Positions 1 through 8,784 of a DNA stretch of 64,000 bases are shown here, in pieces. The notes below the pieces were generated by a model that had not been told where the DNA came from, searched no databases, and worked only from the letters and a program-made list of their open reading frames with translations. Positions within the stretch are counted from its first letter, which is position 1. Every line of letters starts with the position of its first letter. The DNA lies in NCBI GenBank assembly GCA_947383005.1, contig CANDBT010000025.1:1-64000 (forward strand), read 5' to 3'. Made by a program: the position numbers and the translations under genes. Origin of the DNA: an uncultured bacterium (GTDB taxonomy: Bacteria; Bacillota; Clostridia; Lachnospirales; Lachnospiraceae).

Positions 1-54
1 CAGAAAAAGCAGAAAAAGCAGAAAAAGCAGAAAAAGCAGAAAAAGCAGAAAAAG
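1..54 (+). repeat. Six tandem copies of a 9-bp unit
   Basis: Six perfect copies of CAGAAAAAG. Frame 1 reads (Gln-Lys-Lys)6 and frame 3 reads (Glu-Lys-Ala)6. Frame 3 is open into the following phosphoesterase, and frame 1 closes with TGA at 67-69. The repeat is probably the hypervariable tail of an upstream gene that starts outside the window. Confidence 0.85.
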
Positions 55-69
55 CGGGTCATTTGTTGA
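1..69 (+). CDS. 3' tail of an upstream CDS (partial)
   Basis: Frame 1 is open from the window edge to TGA at 67-69 and encodes a lysine/glutamine repeat ending Arg-Val-Ile-Cys. The stop would overlap a TTG start of the next gene in a TTGA arrangement, which is typical of translationally coupled operon genes. The product cannot be identified from 22 codons. The alternative is that frame 3 (Glu-Lys-Ala repeat) is coding and the next protein has an N-terminal extension. Confidence 0.35.
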   Translation, partial: QKKQKKQKKQKKQKKQKKRVIC

Positions 70-1991
70 AGATGTGCCTTTTGGCGGATACCCATTATAC
101 GGTCAACGGGACTTGGGAGGATACGGCATATGCCATAGAGGAAGTGGCGAAGCGGGTTGGTTATGAGGCAATTATCCATCTGGGGGATATGACAGACGGG
201 ATGGTTTCCAAGGAAATGACATCAGCTTATGTCAGGAGGATGATTTGTGATCTGGAAAGATGCCAGGTTCCGGTGTATATTACGCCGGGAAATCATGACA
301 GCAACTATTTCCGGAACCGGGAGAATACGTTTACGGCGGAGGAGATGAGGGAGTTGTACCGCCTTTATGGAGATGTATGGGCTGATGGCATTTTTTCGGA
401 TCGGCAGGACGGCGGCGATTTTGCCAGTGGGCCGGAGAAGCGCGGGCCTGCTGGCGGACAGGACGGCGGCGATTTTGCCAGCGGGCGGGATAAGTGCAGG
501 TTTGCTGGCGGACAGGACGGCGGCGATTTTGCCAGCGGGCCGGACGAGCGCGGAACTGTCGGCAGACAGGCCGAAGGCAGTTTTGCTGATGGCCGGAGTA
601 TCAGTTATTTTGTTGATTTGCCTAAGTGGAAGGTGCGGATGATTTTTTTGTCGTCTTTTGATGACCAGGAGAAAATCCGCTACGGATATACGGACGGACA
701 GGTTGACTGGCTGCGGGCGGTTTTGTTTGGCGCACCGGCCGGCACAAAATTTTTGGTTTTTTCGCATGAAGCCCCGTTGGCAAAGCTGGATTACTGGAGT
801 TTTTATACACGGAACGGGGAGCGGCTGGTCAAGGTTTTGGAAGAGTGCAACCAGCGGGAAGAATATCAAATCATCGGCCTTTTTTACGGGCATACCCATG
901 GGGATTTTGTGTTTGGGGAATGCAGTTTCCCGATGGTTTCCACAGGATGCGCAAAATTGGAATATCTGCCAGGGTTAAAGCCCAAGGGAGCTGCCTGTCC
1001 ATACCGGGAAGCAGATAAGCGGACACAGGAGCTGTGGGACAGCCTGTTGGTGGATTTTGAAAACCAGGAATTGCATTTTATCCGTTTTGGCGCGGGGGAA
1101 GACCGGCGGGTTTCCTTCCGGAAGAAGGCAAACCGATATTTTTCTTCCGTAAATGTGGCACTCAGGCGGCGGCGCCCGAAGATATGGGCGCACCGGGGAG
1201 CCAGCGGGCATGCGCCGGAAAATACGATTCCGGCTTTTGAGCTGGCACTGCTGATGCGGGCTGACGGTATTGAGCTGGATGTGCAGTTGTCAAAGGATGG
1301 CGTGCCTGTGGTTATCCATGATGAACGGCTTGAGCGGCTGAGTGAAGGCGGCGGATGGGTGAAGGAATATACGCTGGAAGAGCTGCAGGCATTGAACGTG
1401 AATAAACGCTTTCCTGCTTACGGCAAAGTCAGGATACCCACGTTGGAAGAAGTCTATGACCTGGTAAAGAAAAGTGATTTGACCATCAACCTGGAATTAA
1501 AAAACGGCGTGGTTGATTATGCGGGATTGGAAGAAAAGGTGCTCAGGTTGGCCGAGGAAAAAGGGCTGGCAGAAAAGATGGTTTATTCCTCTTTTAATCA
1601 CTATTCTATCAGGAAAATACAGCAGCTTTTGCCTGGGGCAAAGACGGCGTTTTTGTATGCGGACGGTTTTTTGGATATGGCAGGATATGCGGCCAGATAT
1701 GGTGCGTATGCCTTGCATCCGTCATGCAGCAGGGTTTGCTATGGCGTCGCGAACGGAGGGGCAGGCCGGGAAGTTTGCGATGGCGCCGCGGACGGAGGGG
1801 CAGGCCGGGAAGTTTGTGATGGCGCCGCGGACGGAGAGATGAGCCAGGAAAAATACGGGGATATTATCCGCCAGTGCCATGAAAAAGATATCCGGGTGCA
1901 TGTATGGGCGGTCAACGAGCAGGCGGATTTTGAAAGGATGAGGGCACTGGGGGCCGATGCGGTGATTACCGATTACATAGAGAGAGGATAG
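66..1991 (+). CDS. Metallophosphoesterase-glycerophosphodiester phosphodiesterase fusion
   Basis: Two phosphoesterases in one chain. The N-terminal calcineurin-like domain shows the metal motifs in order: ADTH, LGDMTDG, TPGNHD, FSHE and YGHTHGD (residues about 8-300). The C-terminal GDPD domain (about 375-640) shows WAHRGASG, PENT, ELDV, IHDE and the late LELKNG and HVWAVN motifs. Family knowledge suggests hydrolysis of phosphomono- or diester bonds in glycerol-phosphate polymers or lipids, fitting a teichoic-acid-like locus. The protein appears cytosolic, with no signal peptide. TTG at 66 overlaps an upstream TGA and gives MKMCLLADTH, the usual N-terminal distance to the first metal motif; ATG at 72 is an alternative. 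Two minisatellite insertions (405-600 and 1755-1832) add Gly/Asp/Ala-rich loops without breaking the frame. Which substrate each domain uses is unknown. Confidence 0.85.
   Translation: MKMCLLADTHYTVNGTWEDTAYAIEEVAKRVGYEAIIHLGDMTDGMVSKEMTSAYVRRMICDLERCQVPVYITPGNHDSNYFRNRENTFTAEEMRELYRLYGDVWADGIFSDRQDGGDFASGPEKRGPAGGQDGGDFASGRDKCRFAGGQDGGDFASGPDERGTVGRQAEGSFADGRSISYFVDLPKWKVRMIFLSSFDDQEKIRYGYTDGQVDWLRAVLFGAPAGTKFLVFSHEAPLAKLDYWSFYTRNGERLVKVLEECNQREEYQIIGLFYGHTHGDFVFGECSFPMVSTGCAKLEYLPGLKPKGAACPYREADKRTQELWDSLLVDFENQELHFIRFGAGEDRRVSFRKKANRYFSSVNVALRRRRPKIWAHRGASGHAPENTIPAFELALLMRADGIELDVQLSKDGVPVVIHDERLERLSEGGGWVKEYTLEELQALNVNKRFPAYGKVRIPTLEEVYDLVKKSDLTINLELKNGVVDYAGLEEKVLRLAEEKGLAEKMVYSSFNHYSIRKIQQLLPGAKTAFLYADGFLDMAGYAARYGAYALHPSCSRVCYGVANGGAGREVCDGAADGGAGREVCDGAADGEMSQEKYGDIIRQCHEKDIRVHVWAVNEQADFERMRALGADAVITDYIERG
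405..600 (+). repeat. 54-bp in-frame minisatellite, three copies plus a degenerate fourth
   Basis: Copies at 405-458, 459-512 and 513-566 each encode an 18-residue unit beginning QDGGDFASG. A decayed fourth copy begins QAEGSFADG. The unit is 54 bp, so copy-number change keeps the reading frame. It lies in a loop of the metallophosphoesterase domain between the GNHD and FSHE motifs and is GC-richer than its surroundings. Confidence 0.9.
1755..1832 (+). repeat. 39-bp in-frame minisatellite, two copies
   Basis: Two nearly identical 39-bp units (1755-1793 and 1794-1832) encode GGAGREVCDGAAD twice, followed by the start of a third. They are inserted in the late part of the GDPD domain just before the HVWAVN strand. 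GC-rich and multiple-of-three, like the repeat at 405-600. Confidence 0.85.
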
Positions 1992-1999
1992 CGGAGCAA

Positions 2000-3358
2000 A
2001 TGAAAAAGGTCATTACCTATGGGACGTTCGATTTGTTTCATGAAGGGCATTACAACCTTTTGAAAAGGGCGAAGGCGCTGGGGGATTACCTGATTGTCGG
2101 TGTTACCACAGAGTATTATGACCGGCAGAGAGGAAAGCTGAATGTGCTCAATTCCCTGCTGGATCGTGTGGAAAACGTAAGAAAGACCGGCTTGGCTGAT
2201 GAAATTATCGTGGAGGATCACGAGGGGCAAAAGCCGGAAGACATCCAGAAAATGGGAGTGGATATTTTTACCGTCGGTTCGGACTGGGTGGGAACTTTTG
2301 ATTATTTGAAAGAATTTTGCCAGGTGGTGTATTTGGAAAGGACACCGGAGATTTCCTCTTCTGTTCTCAGGGCCAATAAATTCCCGATTGTGCAGGTAGG
2401 GGTGGTCGGTTGCGGACGGATTGTGCCAAGGTTTTTGGCGGAGGCAAAATTTGTCAGCGGGGTAAATGTGGGTGCGGTTTACAACCCTCACAGGGAAAAT
2501 GTTTTGCCGTTTGGGAAAAAATATAAGTTGGAACCGTATTATGAAGAGTTTGACGAGTTTTTAAAGCAGGTGAATGCGATTTATATAGCATCGCCTCATG
2601 AGACTCATTATGATTATGCGAAGATGGCGATTAGCCGGGGGCGCCATGTCCTTTGCGAAAAGCCGTTGGCTTTTTCCGTAGGGCAGGCCGAGGAGCTGTA
2701 TCATCTGGCCAAAGAGAAAGGCGTAGTGCTGACGGAAGGGATAAAGACTGCTTTTTGCCCTGGATTTATGCAGATGATGAATCTGGCCCGCAGCGGGATA
2801 ATCGGTGAGGTGCGGGATGTAGAAGCGTGTTTTTCCCGGATCACGCCGCCGGGACTGAGGGAAATGGCTGATGATCAATATGGCGGGGCTTTTCTGGAAT
2901 TTGGCAGTTATACGCTGTTGCCGATATTTAAGCTTCTGGGATGCCACTATGAGAACGTAGAATTTGACAGTATCCTGGCGGAAAACGGGGTGGATTTGTA
3001 TTCGAAAATCCATTTCCGGTTTAAACATGCCTTAGCTATGTCAAAGACAGGTATCGGGGTAAAGTCGGAAGGGCAGTTGGTGATTGCCGGTACAGGCGGT
3101 TACATTTTGGCGGAATCACCTTGGTGGCTGACAAAATCCTTTGAGGTGCGTTATGAGGACCCGACAAAGATTGACAAATATTCGCCTAAATTTTTGGGGG
3201 ACGGGCTTCGCTATGAGATCGCTGATTTCGTATCGAAAATCAACGGGATTGAGAGAATATCTTACTGCCTGACACAGGAGGAATCCGTGGCGATGGCAGG
3301 AGTAGTGGAAAAGTTTATGGAAGAGCGGAAGAGGCAGAAAGAAGGGCAGCCCGCTTGA
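2000..3358 (+). CDS. TagD-like cytidylyltransferase fused to a Gfo/Idh/MocA oxidoreductase
   Basis: Residues 1-128 are a glycerol-3-phosphate-cytidylyltransferase-like domain: GTFDLFHEGH (the HxGH CTP site) and the late motif RTPEISSSVLR. Residues about 132-445 are an NAD(P)-dependent oxidoreductase of the Gfo/Idh/MocA family: VGVVGCGRIVPRF nucleotide-binding start, CEKPLAF with the conserved EKP lysine, and a beta-sheet C-terminal half. The first half would make a CDP-polyol from CTP and a polyol phosphate; the second would oxidise or reduce a sugar, polyol or its precursor. Fusion suggests consecutive steps making one CDP-activated building block, but the substrate is inferred only. It starts 8 nt after the previous stop with a GGAG upstream, so it is probably in the same operon. 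Confidence 0.88.
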   Translation: MKKVITYGTFDLFHEGHYNLLKRAKALGDYLIVGVTTEYYDRQRGKLNVLNSLLDRVENVRKTGLADEIIVEDHEGQKPEDIQKMGVDIFTVGSDWVGTFDYLKEFCQVVYLERTPEISSSVLRANKFPIVQVGVVGCGRIVPRFLAEAKFVSGVNVGAVYNPHRENVLPFGKKYKLEPYYEEFDEFLKQVNAIYIASPHETHYDYAKMAISRGRHVLCEKPLAFSVGQAEELYHLAKEKGVVLTEGIKTAFCPGFMQMMNLARSGIIGEVRDVEACFSRITPPGLREMADDQYGGAFLEFGSYTLLPIFKLLGCHYENVEFDSILAENGVDLYSKIHFRFKHALAMSKTGIGVKSEGQLVIAGTGGYILAESPWWLTKSFEVRYEDPTKIDKYSPKFLGDGLRYEIADFVSKINGIERISYCLTQEESVAMAGVVEKFMEERKRQKEGQPA

Positions 3359-3367
3359 AAAACGCGG

Positions 3368-6073
3368 ATGCGGGAAAGGAAGCATATTGGCGTGAGAAAA
3401 AGGATAAAGAAAAAAATTGCGGATATTTTCCAACTGCTGGCAGAGATGCAGCAGCAGGCGTGGATGTTGCTTGGAAGCGGGCGCCGGACGGAGGCTCTTG
3501 AGATGCTGAGGCAATGCCAGCTCTATACCCTGAAGGCGGGGGAATGGATTGAGGAAAGCGAAGGGATGGGGACGGAGGCGGTAGCCTGCCTGGAGGAATA
3601 CTGCGATCAGCTTTATCAAATGAGCCAATGGGAGGAAAGCAGCGAAGGAGAGAAAGACGGCAAGGGAGCAAAACCGGAAAACAGCAAAAAGGCGGCAAGC
3701 AGGGAAAAAGTGGAAAACGGGGAAAAGACGGAAAGGTCAGAGCGCGGAGATAAGGCAGAAAATGGCCAAAAAACAATAGAAGCCCTGAAAAAGCAGTTGG
3801 ACAAGACGCTTAAGCGGGCAGAGGGTTTGCTGAAGATGTTTCCCGCAGATAAGCTTAAGGTGGTATTTATGCCTTATAAGGCTTCGATGTGGGACTGCAT
3901 GGAAAGCGTGTGGGAGGCGGCGGCAGCGGATGAAAACTGCCAAGCTTTTGTCGTCCCCATCCCTTTTTATGAGAGAAATCCCGAAGGCATGGTCGAAAAA
4001 GCCTGTTATGAGGGGGAAATGTTTCCTGCTTATGTGCCGATTGTCCATTACCGCCAATTTTTTTTGGAACAGGAGGAGCCGGATATCATTTATATCCATA
4101 ACCCGTTTGATAATACCAATAATGTGACTACGATACACCCGGATTATTACTCCGACAATTTGAAAAAATATACCGACATGCTGGTATATATCCCGTATTT
4201 CTTTATGGGTAACGGCCCGCTGCCGGAAATACACCGGGATTTGGCGGGGTACCGCCATGTGGATAAGATTATCCTGCAAAACCGGGAACAGCTCGCGTCC
4301 CTGTCTGAGGAGTATGCCCGCGAAAAGGCTGTGGTTCTTGGTTCACCTAAGATCGACCGGCTGCTGAAGCTGGCAGGGCGGCGGGAAGAGATTATCGGAA
4401 AGGAAATCCCGGCAGAGTGGAGGAAAAAGATTGCCGGGAAGAAGGTGGTGCTGTTTAATATCAGCGTTACGGGAATTTTGCATCACAGCAATTGTGTGAC
4501 GGACAAAATCCGTTATGTCCTGTCCTGCTTTAAGGATAGAGAGGATGTGGTATTGTGGTGGCGGCCCCACCCGCTGATTGAAGGGACGCTTAAAGCGATA
4601 CGGCCGCAATTGTATGAGGAATATATGCAGATCAAGGATGAGTTTGTGCGGGAGGGCTGGGGAATCCTTGACGAGAGCGGGGACGCGGGAGTGGCTGCCG
4701 TGGTGGCAGACGCATACCTGGGGGAGGATTCGTCTTCACTGGCGCATTATTTTGGAGTGCTGGGGAAGGCGGTGATGTTTACGGAGTGGGAGATAGTAGA
4801 GGATACCGTAGGGAAAAGCAGGGATTTTTTGTGGTTCCATACATTTTTTCAGGAGGGGGATAAGTTGTATTTTGTTCCTGCAAAAGTAGGATATGGGCAT
4901 GAATTATTCTGTGTGGATGTAGAAAAAGGAATCGTGGAAAAAATTTTGACGTTTCCAGGTTCTGCTGAAAATATTTGGGCTGCTTATCGTGGAATTAAAA
5001 AAATACAAAACAAAATTATATTGGTTCCTTATAATACAGAGGATGTATATATATATGATAGGGAAAAAGGCCAGGCAGTTAAAGTTGTTTTACCTCAAAT
5101 CGAGAATAGAGAAGCGGAAAGCCAGGTAATGCGTTTCGGTGGAATAGAGGAGTATAATGGGAATATTTATTTGCTTCCTGTGTGTTATCCGGCATTAATC
5201 AAAATCGATTTGGATAATTTAGAAGTTGTTGAATATAAAGAGTGTATTGCCTCATTTGCTTCAGAGGATAAAGAAAAAATATTATTTCTTTGGGGATATT
5301 ATAGAAAAGATCATTATTTATATTTGGCAACTTGTGGTAGAAGTGAAATGCTTATATTTGATATGGAAAATAATAGTTTTATATATAAAAAGATAGGTGA
5401 TTATAAACATGGGTATGGCCATATGATATTTGATGGAAAATATTTTTGGCTTTCTACATATGGTGAAAACAGTATTGTAAGATGGGATGAACAATCTGAA
5501 GAAGCTAAGAAGTATTCATACCCAATAGAACAGCAGGAAAAATTATCCGAAAATCATTGGGCATCAATATTAGATAATGGAGAGAACATTATTGTTTGTT
5601 GCGGAACCTCGGTTGACATAGTGGCTCTTAATAAAAAAACCGGAAAGCCCTATCAAACAAATGGAATGAAGGGTATTTTAAGCAGAGTGAAAGAAGAGTC
5701 CATTAACTATCATTTTAGTTTTGGATGGATGCAGGGACGTGGTATGGAAACGGCGCTAATATATAGTATGGGAAACAGTATGATATATGTATGGAATATG
5801 AATACAGATCGTTGGAAATCTGTTCCTTGCCGTTTGCCTCAAAATGAAATGTTAAAGATGGAAAGAAAATCGATAGAGAAATATGGAATTTCGCGTTCTA
5901 CGCCATTTTGTTTATGGGAGAATATGGTAACTATACTGCAATTTATTGAGTATATCGCGAAAGGGAATACAAAAATATTTAAAAATGCTTATGAATGCTA
6001 TCATAATGATCAAAATGGAGATTCGATTGGCTCTCAAATATATAATTACATAAAGGGTAAAACTAATGTATAA
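3368..6073 (+). CDS. CDP-glycerol-transferase-like protein with C-terminal beta-propeller; chimeric composition
   Basis: Residues 1-90 are helical. Residues 90-140 are a charged low-complexity linker (Glu/Lys/Ser). Residues 158-490 form a GT-B-like module related to CDP-glycerol glycerophosphotransferases: VVFMPYKASMWDCM, IYIHNPFDN, WWRPHP and YLGEDSSSL, equivalents of the family's RPHP and TDYSS sites. Residues 495-860 are repeated beta blades with spaced aromatic and Gly-Asp turns, like a kelch or PQQ propeller. Base composition drops sharply at about 4860, the boundary between these two parts: GC-rich before, AT-rich after. The gene therefore looks like a recombination product. The stop overlaps the next gene by 8 bp. 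ATG 3368 is used; GTG 3392, behind a GGAAAGGAAG sequence, is possible. The activity is inferred from fold motifs only. Confidence 0.75.
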   Translation: MRERKHIGVRKRIKKKIADIFQLLAEMQQQAWMLLGSGRRTEALEMLRQCQLYTLKAGEWIEESEGMGTEAVACLEEYCDQLYQMSQWEESSEGEKDGKGAKPENSKKAASREKVENGEKTERSERGDKAENGQKTIEALKKQLDKTLKRAEGLLKMFPADKLKVVFMPYKASMWDCMESVWEAAAADENCQAFVVPIPFYERNPEGMVEKACYEGEMFPAYVPIVHYRQFFLEQEEPDIIYIHNPFDNTNNVTTIHPDYYSDNLKKYTDMLVYIPYFFMGNGPLPEIHRDLAGYRHVDKIILQNREQLASLSEEYAREKAVVLGSPKIDRLLKLAGRREEIIGKEIPAEWRKKIAGKKVVLFNISVTGILHHSNCVTDKIRYVLSCFKDREDVVLWWRPHPLIEGTLKAIRPQLYEEYMQIKDEFVREGWGILDESGDAGVAAVVADAYLGEDSSSLAHYFGVLGKAVMFTEWEIVEDTVGKSRDFLWFHTFFQEGDKLYFVPAKVGYGHELFCVDVEKGIVEKILTFPGSAENIWAAYRGIKKIQNKIILVPYNTEDVYIYDREKGQAVKVVLPQIENREAESQVMRFGGIEEYNGNIYLLPVCYPALIKIDLDNLEVVEYKECIASFASEDKEKILFLWGYYRKDHYLYLATCGRSEMLIFDMENNSFIYKKIGDYKHGYGHMIFDGKYFWLSTYGENSIVRWDEQSEEAKKYSYPIEQQEKLSENHWASILDNGENIIVCCGTSVDIVALNKKTGKPYQTNGMKGILSRVKEESINYHFSFGWMQGRGMETALIYSMGNSMIYVWNMNTDRWKSVPCRLPQNEMLKMERKSIEKYGISRSTPFCLWENMVTILQFIEYIAKGNTKIFKNAYECYHNDQNGDSIGSQIYNYIKGKTNV

Positions 6074-6503
6074 AAAATATAAGATTGGGTATACATCAGG
6101 CGTGTTTGATTTATTCCATATTGGCCATTTGAATATTTTAAAGAGGGCAAAAGAACAGTGTGAATATTTGATTGTAGGCGTGAGCACTGATGAATTAGCA
6201 AAAAAGTTGAAGGGAAGGGTTCCTATTATTCCATATGAGCAAAGAATACAAATAGTAGAAAATATTAAGTGTGTAGACAAGGTTATTAAAGAAAATGATG
6301 TGGATAAATATAAAGCATGGAAAGCGCTTCATTATGAAGTGTTATTTAAGGGGAGTGATGCGGCCCAAAAAGCTTGCTATAAAGAATATGAACGGCAACT
6401 GAAAAACGAAGGGGTAGATGTAATTTACTTCCCATATACAGAAGGTATATCGTCTTCAGAAATTAAGAAAACGTGGAGCGAGGTGAAAAATGAAAGCAGA
6501 TAA
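6066..6503 (+). CDS. TagD-like cytidylyltransferase
   Basis: A free-standing 145-residue nucleotidyltransferase with GVFDLFHIGH near the N-terminus and the late YTEGISSSEIK motif. It matches glycerol-3-phosphate cytidylyltransferase (TagD) in length and layout and should couple CTP to a phosphorylated polyol or amino alcohol, giving a CDP-linked donor. It overlaps both neighbours (8 bp upstream, 14 bp downstream), so translation is coupled. It resembles the N-terminal half of the protein at 26208 more than the domain at 2000. The exact phosphate substrate (glycerol, ribitol, ethanolamine-like) cannot be read from the sequence. Confidence 0.88.
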   Translation: MYKKYKIGYTSGVFDLFHIGHLNILKRAKEQCEYLIVGVSTDELAKKLKGRVPIIPYEQRIQIVENIKCVDKVIKENDVDKYKAWKALHYEVLFKGSDAAQKACYKEYERQLKNEGVDVIYFPYTEGISSSEIKKTWSEVKNESR

Positions 6504-7530
6504 AGAATATTGTATGAGCTCATATCTTGCGTTTCGGTATGTATATGATAAGAATATTTGTTTCAAAAAAGGAATTTTGCATAATGACTATAAACCAATA
6601 GAAAATGATGAAAAGATGTCATGCAAAACGGCAGAAGAAATTGATAAAAATATAAAAAAACAATTGGAAAAAATTGATTTATCCAAGGCTGCTCTTTTTC
6701 TTAGTGGAGGAATGGATTCAGCAATCCTAGCTTCTTATATGCCTCCGGGAATAAAGGCGTATACAGCAAAATGTATTGGCAAAAATGCTGTTGACGAAAC
6801 AGAACAAGCTCGTAAAATTTGTGAGATTAATCATTTAGATCATGTAATTGTTGAGGTTAGCTGGAAGGATTATGATGATTTAATGGATGAGTTAATGATT
6901 GCGGATGGATCGCCAATTATACCAAATGAGCCGCAGGCATATAAAATGGCGAGGAAGGCGAAGCAAGAAGGAAGCGAGTATATTATATATGGTGATTGTG
7001 CTGATACGGAATTTGGCGGAATGGATCGGATGCTGTCCCAGGATTGGAATTATGATGAATGGATAAAAAGGTATAATTTTGTAGATCCTGAGAAGGTTTT
7101 GAAAAATGCTGTTTCTCTTTCGCCGGTGTATGATTTGTACCGAGTGGGAGAAAAAGGGATAGATTTTATTACGTTTATTAAAGAAATATATTTGACATCT
7201 GCATCGGGCGCTTATTCAAACGCTTGCAGGTTAGCCGCAATTACTTCGGTAGATCCATATGAAAGATTGAAAATGAAAGAACCTTTGGATTTAAAAAGAG
7301 TCCGTAAGGGTGAGAGCAAATATTTGATTCGAGAATTATTCCGTATGAAATATCCTGGGTTAGAGGTACCTGAGAAATTGCCTATGTCCAGGCCGGCCGA
7401 AGACTGGATGAAAGATTGGAACGGCCCGGTAAGAAGCGAATTTTTGCCTGATTGTATTGAAGGACTGACCGGTGAACAAAAACTTTTGGTTTATAGTTTA
7501 GAGCGGTTTTTGAACCTGATTGAACGATGA
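6490..7530 (+). CDS. Asparagine-synthetase-like PP-loop ligase without a glutaminase domain
   Basis: Residues about 70-200 show an ATP-pyrophosphatase fold: ALFLSGGMDSAILAS (PP-loop), then IIYGDCADTEFGGMDR, the equivalent of the GxGxDExFxGY region of asparagine synthetase B. The class II glutaminase domain and its N-terminal Cys are absent, so it probably uses free ammonia or an amine and adenylates a carboxyl group. In this context it may form an amide on an acidic sugar or keto-acid building block of the polymer, which is inference. At 346 residues it is shorter than AsnB (about 500-600). Its codons are AT-rich like the genes that follow. Confidence 0.75.
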   Translation: MKADKEYCMSSYLAFRYVYDKNICFKKGILHNDYKPIENDEKMSCKTAEEIDKNIKKQLEKIDLSKAALFLSGGMDSAILASYMPPGIKAYTAKCIGKNAVDETEQARKICEINHLDHVIVEVSWKDYDDLMDELMIADGSPIIPNEPQAYKMARKAKQEGSEYIIYGDCADTEFGGMDRMLSQDWNYDEWIKRYNFVDPEKVLKNAVSLSPVYDLYRVGEKGIDFITFIKEIYLTSASGAYSNACRLAAITSVDPYERLKMKEPLDLKRVRKGESKYLIRELFRMKYPGLEVPEKLPMSRPAEDWMKDWNGPVRSEFLPDCIEGLTGEQKLLVYSLERFLNLIER

Positions 7531-7545
7531 GGGGAAATAATAGTT

Positions 7546-8760
7546 ATGGATAAAATAAGCGTCGCAGAAAAAGGATATATATTAAAAAGAAAATTAAAGG
7601 CTTTTTTCTGTGGTTTGGTTTATTATATGTGCTGGATTTTTCCCATAAAACCGAACAAGATTGTTATGTGGACTTTTGAGGGAAAAGGAGGATATGGATG
7701 CAGTCCCAAATATATTGCCGAAGAATTGATGCGCAGAAAAGAAAAAGGGGAAAATTCCTTTGAGATTTTTTGGCTTTTAGAAGATATGGGAAAACAATTT
7801 CCAAATGAGATAAAAAAAGTAAAAAGTACTTTATGGACAAGAGCTTATCATCTTTCCACAGCACGATTCTGGGTTGCTAATACGAGGACGTTTTATGGGA
7901 CAAAGAAGAGAAAGGGGACGGTATATTTACAAACATGGCATGGGACTGTAGCACTAAAGCCGATTGGAAAGCAGAGAGGAAATAAGCTGCCTAAAATAGC
8001 GTATTTGATTAGTAAATATGATTCGGGGATGATTGATTATGCGTTGTCAGGCAGCAGATGGTGTACAGAAATGTGGCCAGAAGGGCTGATTTATCAAGGC
8101 AAAATAGCGGAAACAGGAACGCCAAGATGTGATGTCCTCTTTCAAGATGTTCGACAGAAGCGTATACAATTTCGGAAAGAGTATAATATCCCATTTGAGG
8201 CAAACATTATGTTGTATGCCCCTACATTTCGCGGCGGAAGCCAAAATAAAGTCAGAAATGTGAATGCTGAATCGTGTTCAGTTAATTTTGAAAGGGTGAT
8301 CCATGCATTAGAGACACGGTTTGGCGGAACTTGGTACATCTTTTTGCGCTTACATCCCCAATTGGCGGCACAGTTGGAAGAATTTCCAATAGAAAGGAAG
8401 AATGGGCGTTTAATTGACGTAAGTCATAGAATGGATATGAATGAAATTATTGCTGCATCTGACGCTTGTCTGACCGATTATTCCAGTATGATTTTCGAAA
8501 GTTTTCTGACCTGTCAGCCAGGATTTATTTATGCAGATGATTTGAATAATTATATTGCAGACAGAGGCTCCTTATTGTTTGATATGAATGAAATCCCGTT
8601 TTCTGTAGCGTACAATAATGATGAATTAGTTGAGAATATATTAACTTTCAATCAGGAAATATATGAAAAAAAGGTCAAAGATTTTATTAAAAAAATTGGC
8701 ATTGTGGAAGATGGACATGCCAGTGAAAAAGTAGTTAATTTGATGGAAGCTCTTATTTGA
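7546..8760 (+). CDS. CDP-glycerol:glycerophosphate glycerophosphotransferase family (TagB/TagF-like)
   Basis: The 404-residue chain carries the family motifs in order: VYLQTWHGT, LYAPTFRGG, LRLHPQ and LTDYSSMIFE. These contain the catalytic His and the donor-binding residues of TagF-type polymerases and primases. It transfers polyol phosphate from a CDP-polyol to a growing chain at the inner face of the membrane. An N-terminal hydrophobic stretch around residues 20-32 could be a membrane anchor. It fits directly with the cytidylyltransferases at 2000, 6066 and 26208. Whether it primes or polymerises cannot be told. Confidence 0.88.
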   Translation: MDKISVAEKGYILKRKLKAFFCGLVYYMCWIFPIKPNKIVMWTFEGKGGYGCSPKYIAEELMRRKEKGENSFEIFWLLEDMGKQFPNEIKKVKSTLWTRAYHLSTARFWVANTRTFYGTKKRKGTVYLQTWHGTVALKPIGKQRGNKLPKIAYLISKYDSGMIDYALSGSRWCTEMWPEGLIYQGKIAETGTPRCDVLFQDVRQKRIQFRKEYNIPFEANIMLYAPTFRGGSQNKVRNVNAESCSVNFERVIHALETRFGGTWYIFLRLHPQLAAQLEEFPIERKNGRLIDVSHRMDMNEIIAASDACLTDYSSMIFESFLTCQPGFIYADDLNNYIADRGSLLFDMNEIPFSVAYNNDELVENILTFNQEIYEKKVKDFIKKIGIVEDGHASEKVVNLMEALI

Positions 8761-8784
8761 TACGGAGATACAGGAGGAATAAAC

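Noticed and set aside
1-600. Tandem repeats considered as a CRISPR array
   Set aside because: Units are directly adjacent with no unique spacers and they keep a reading frame, so they are coding minisatellites.
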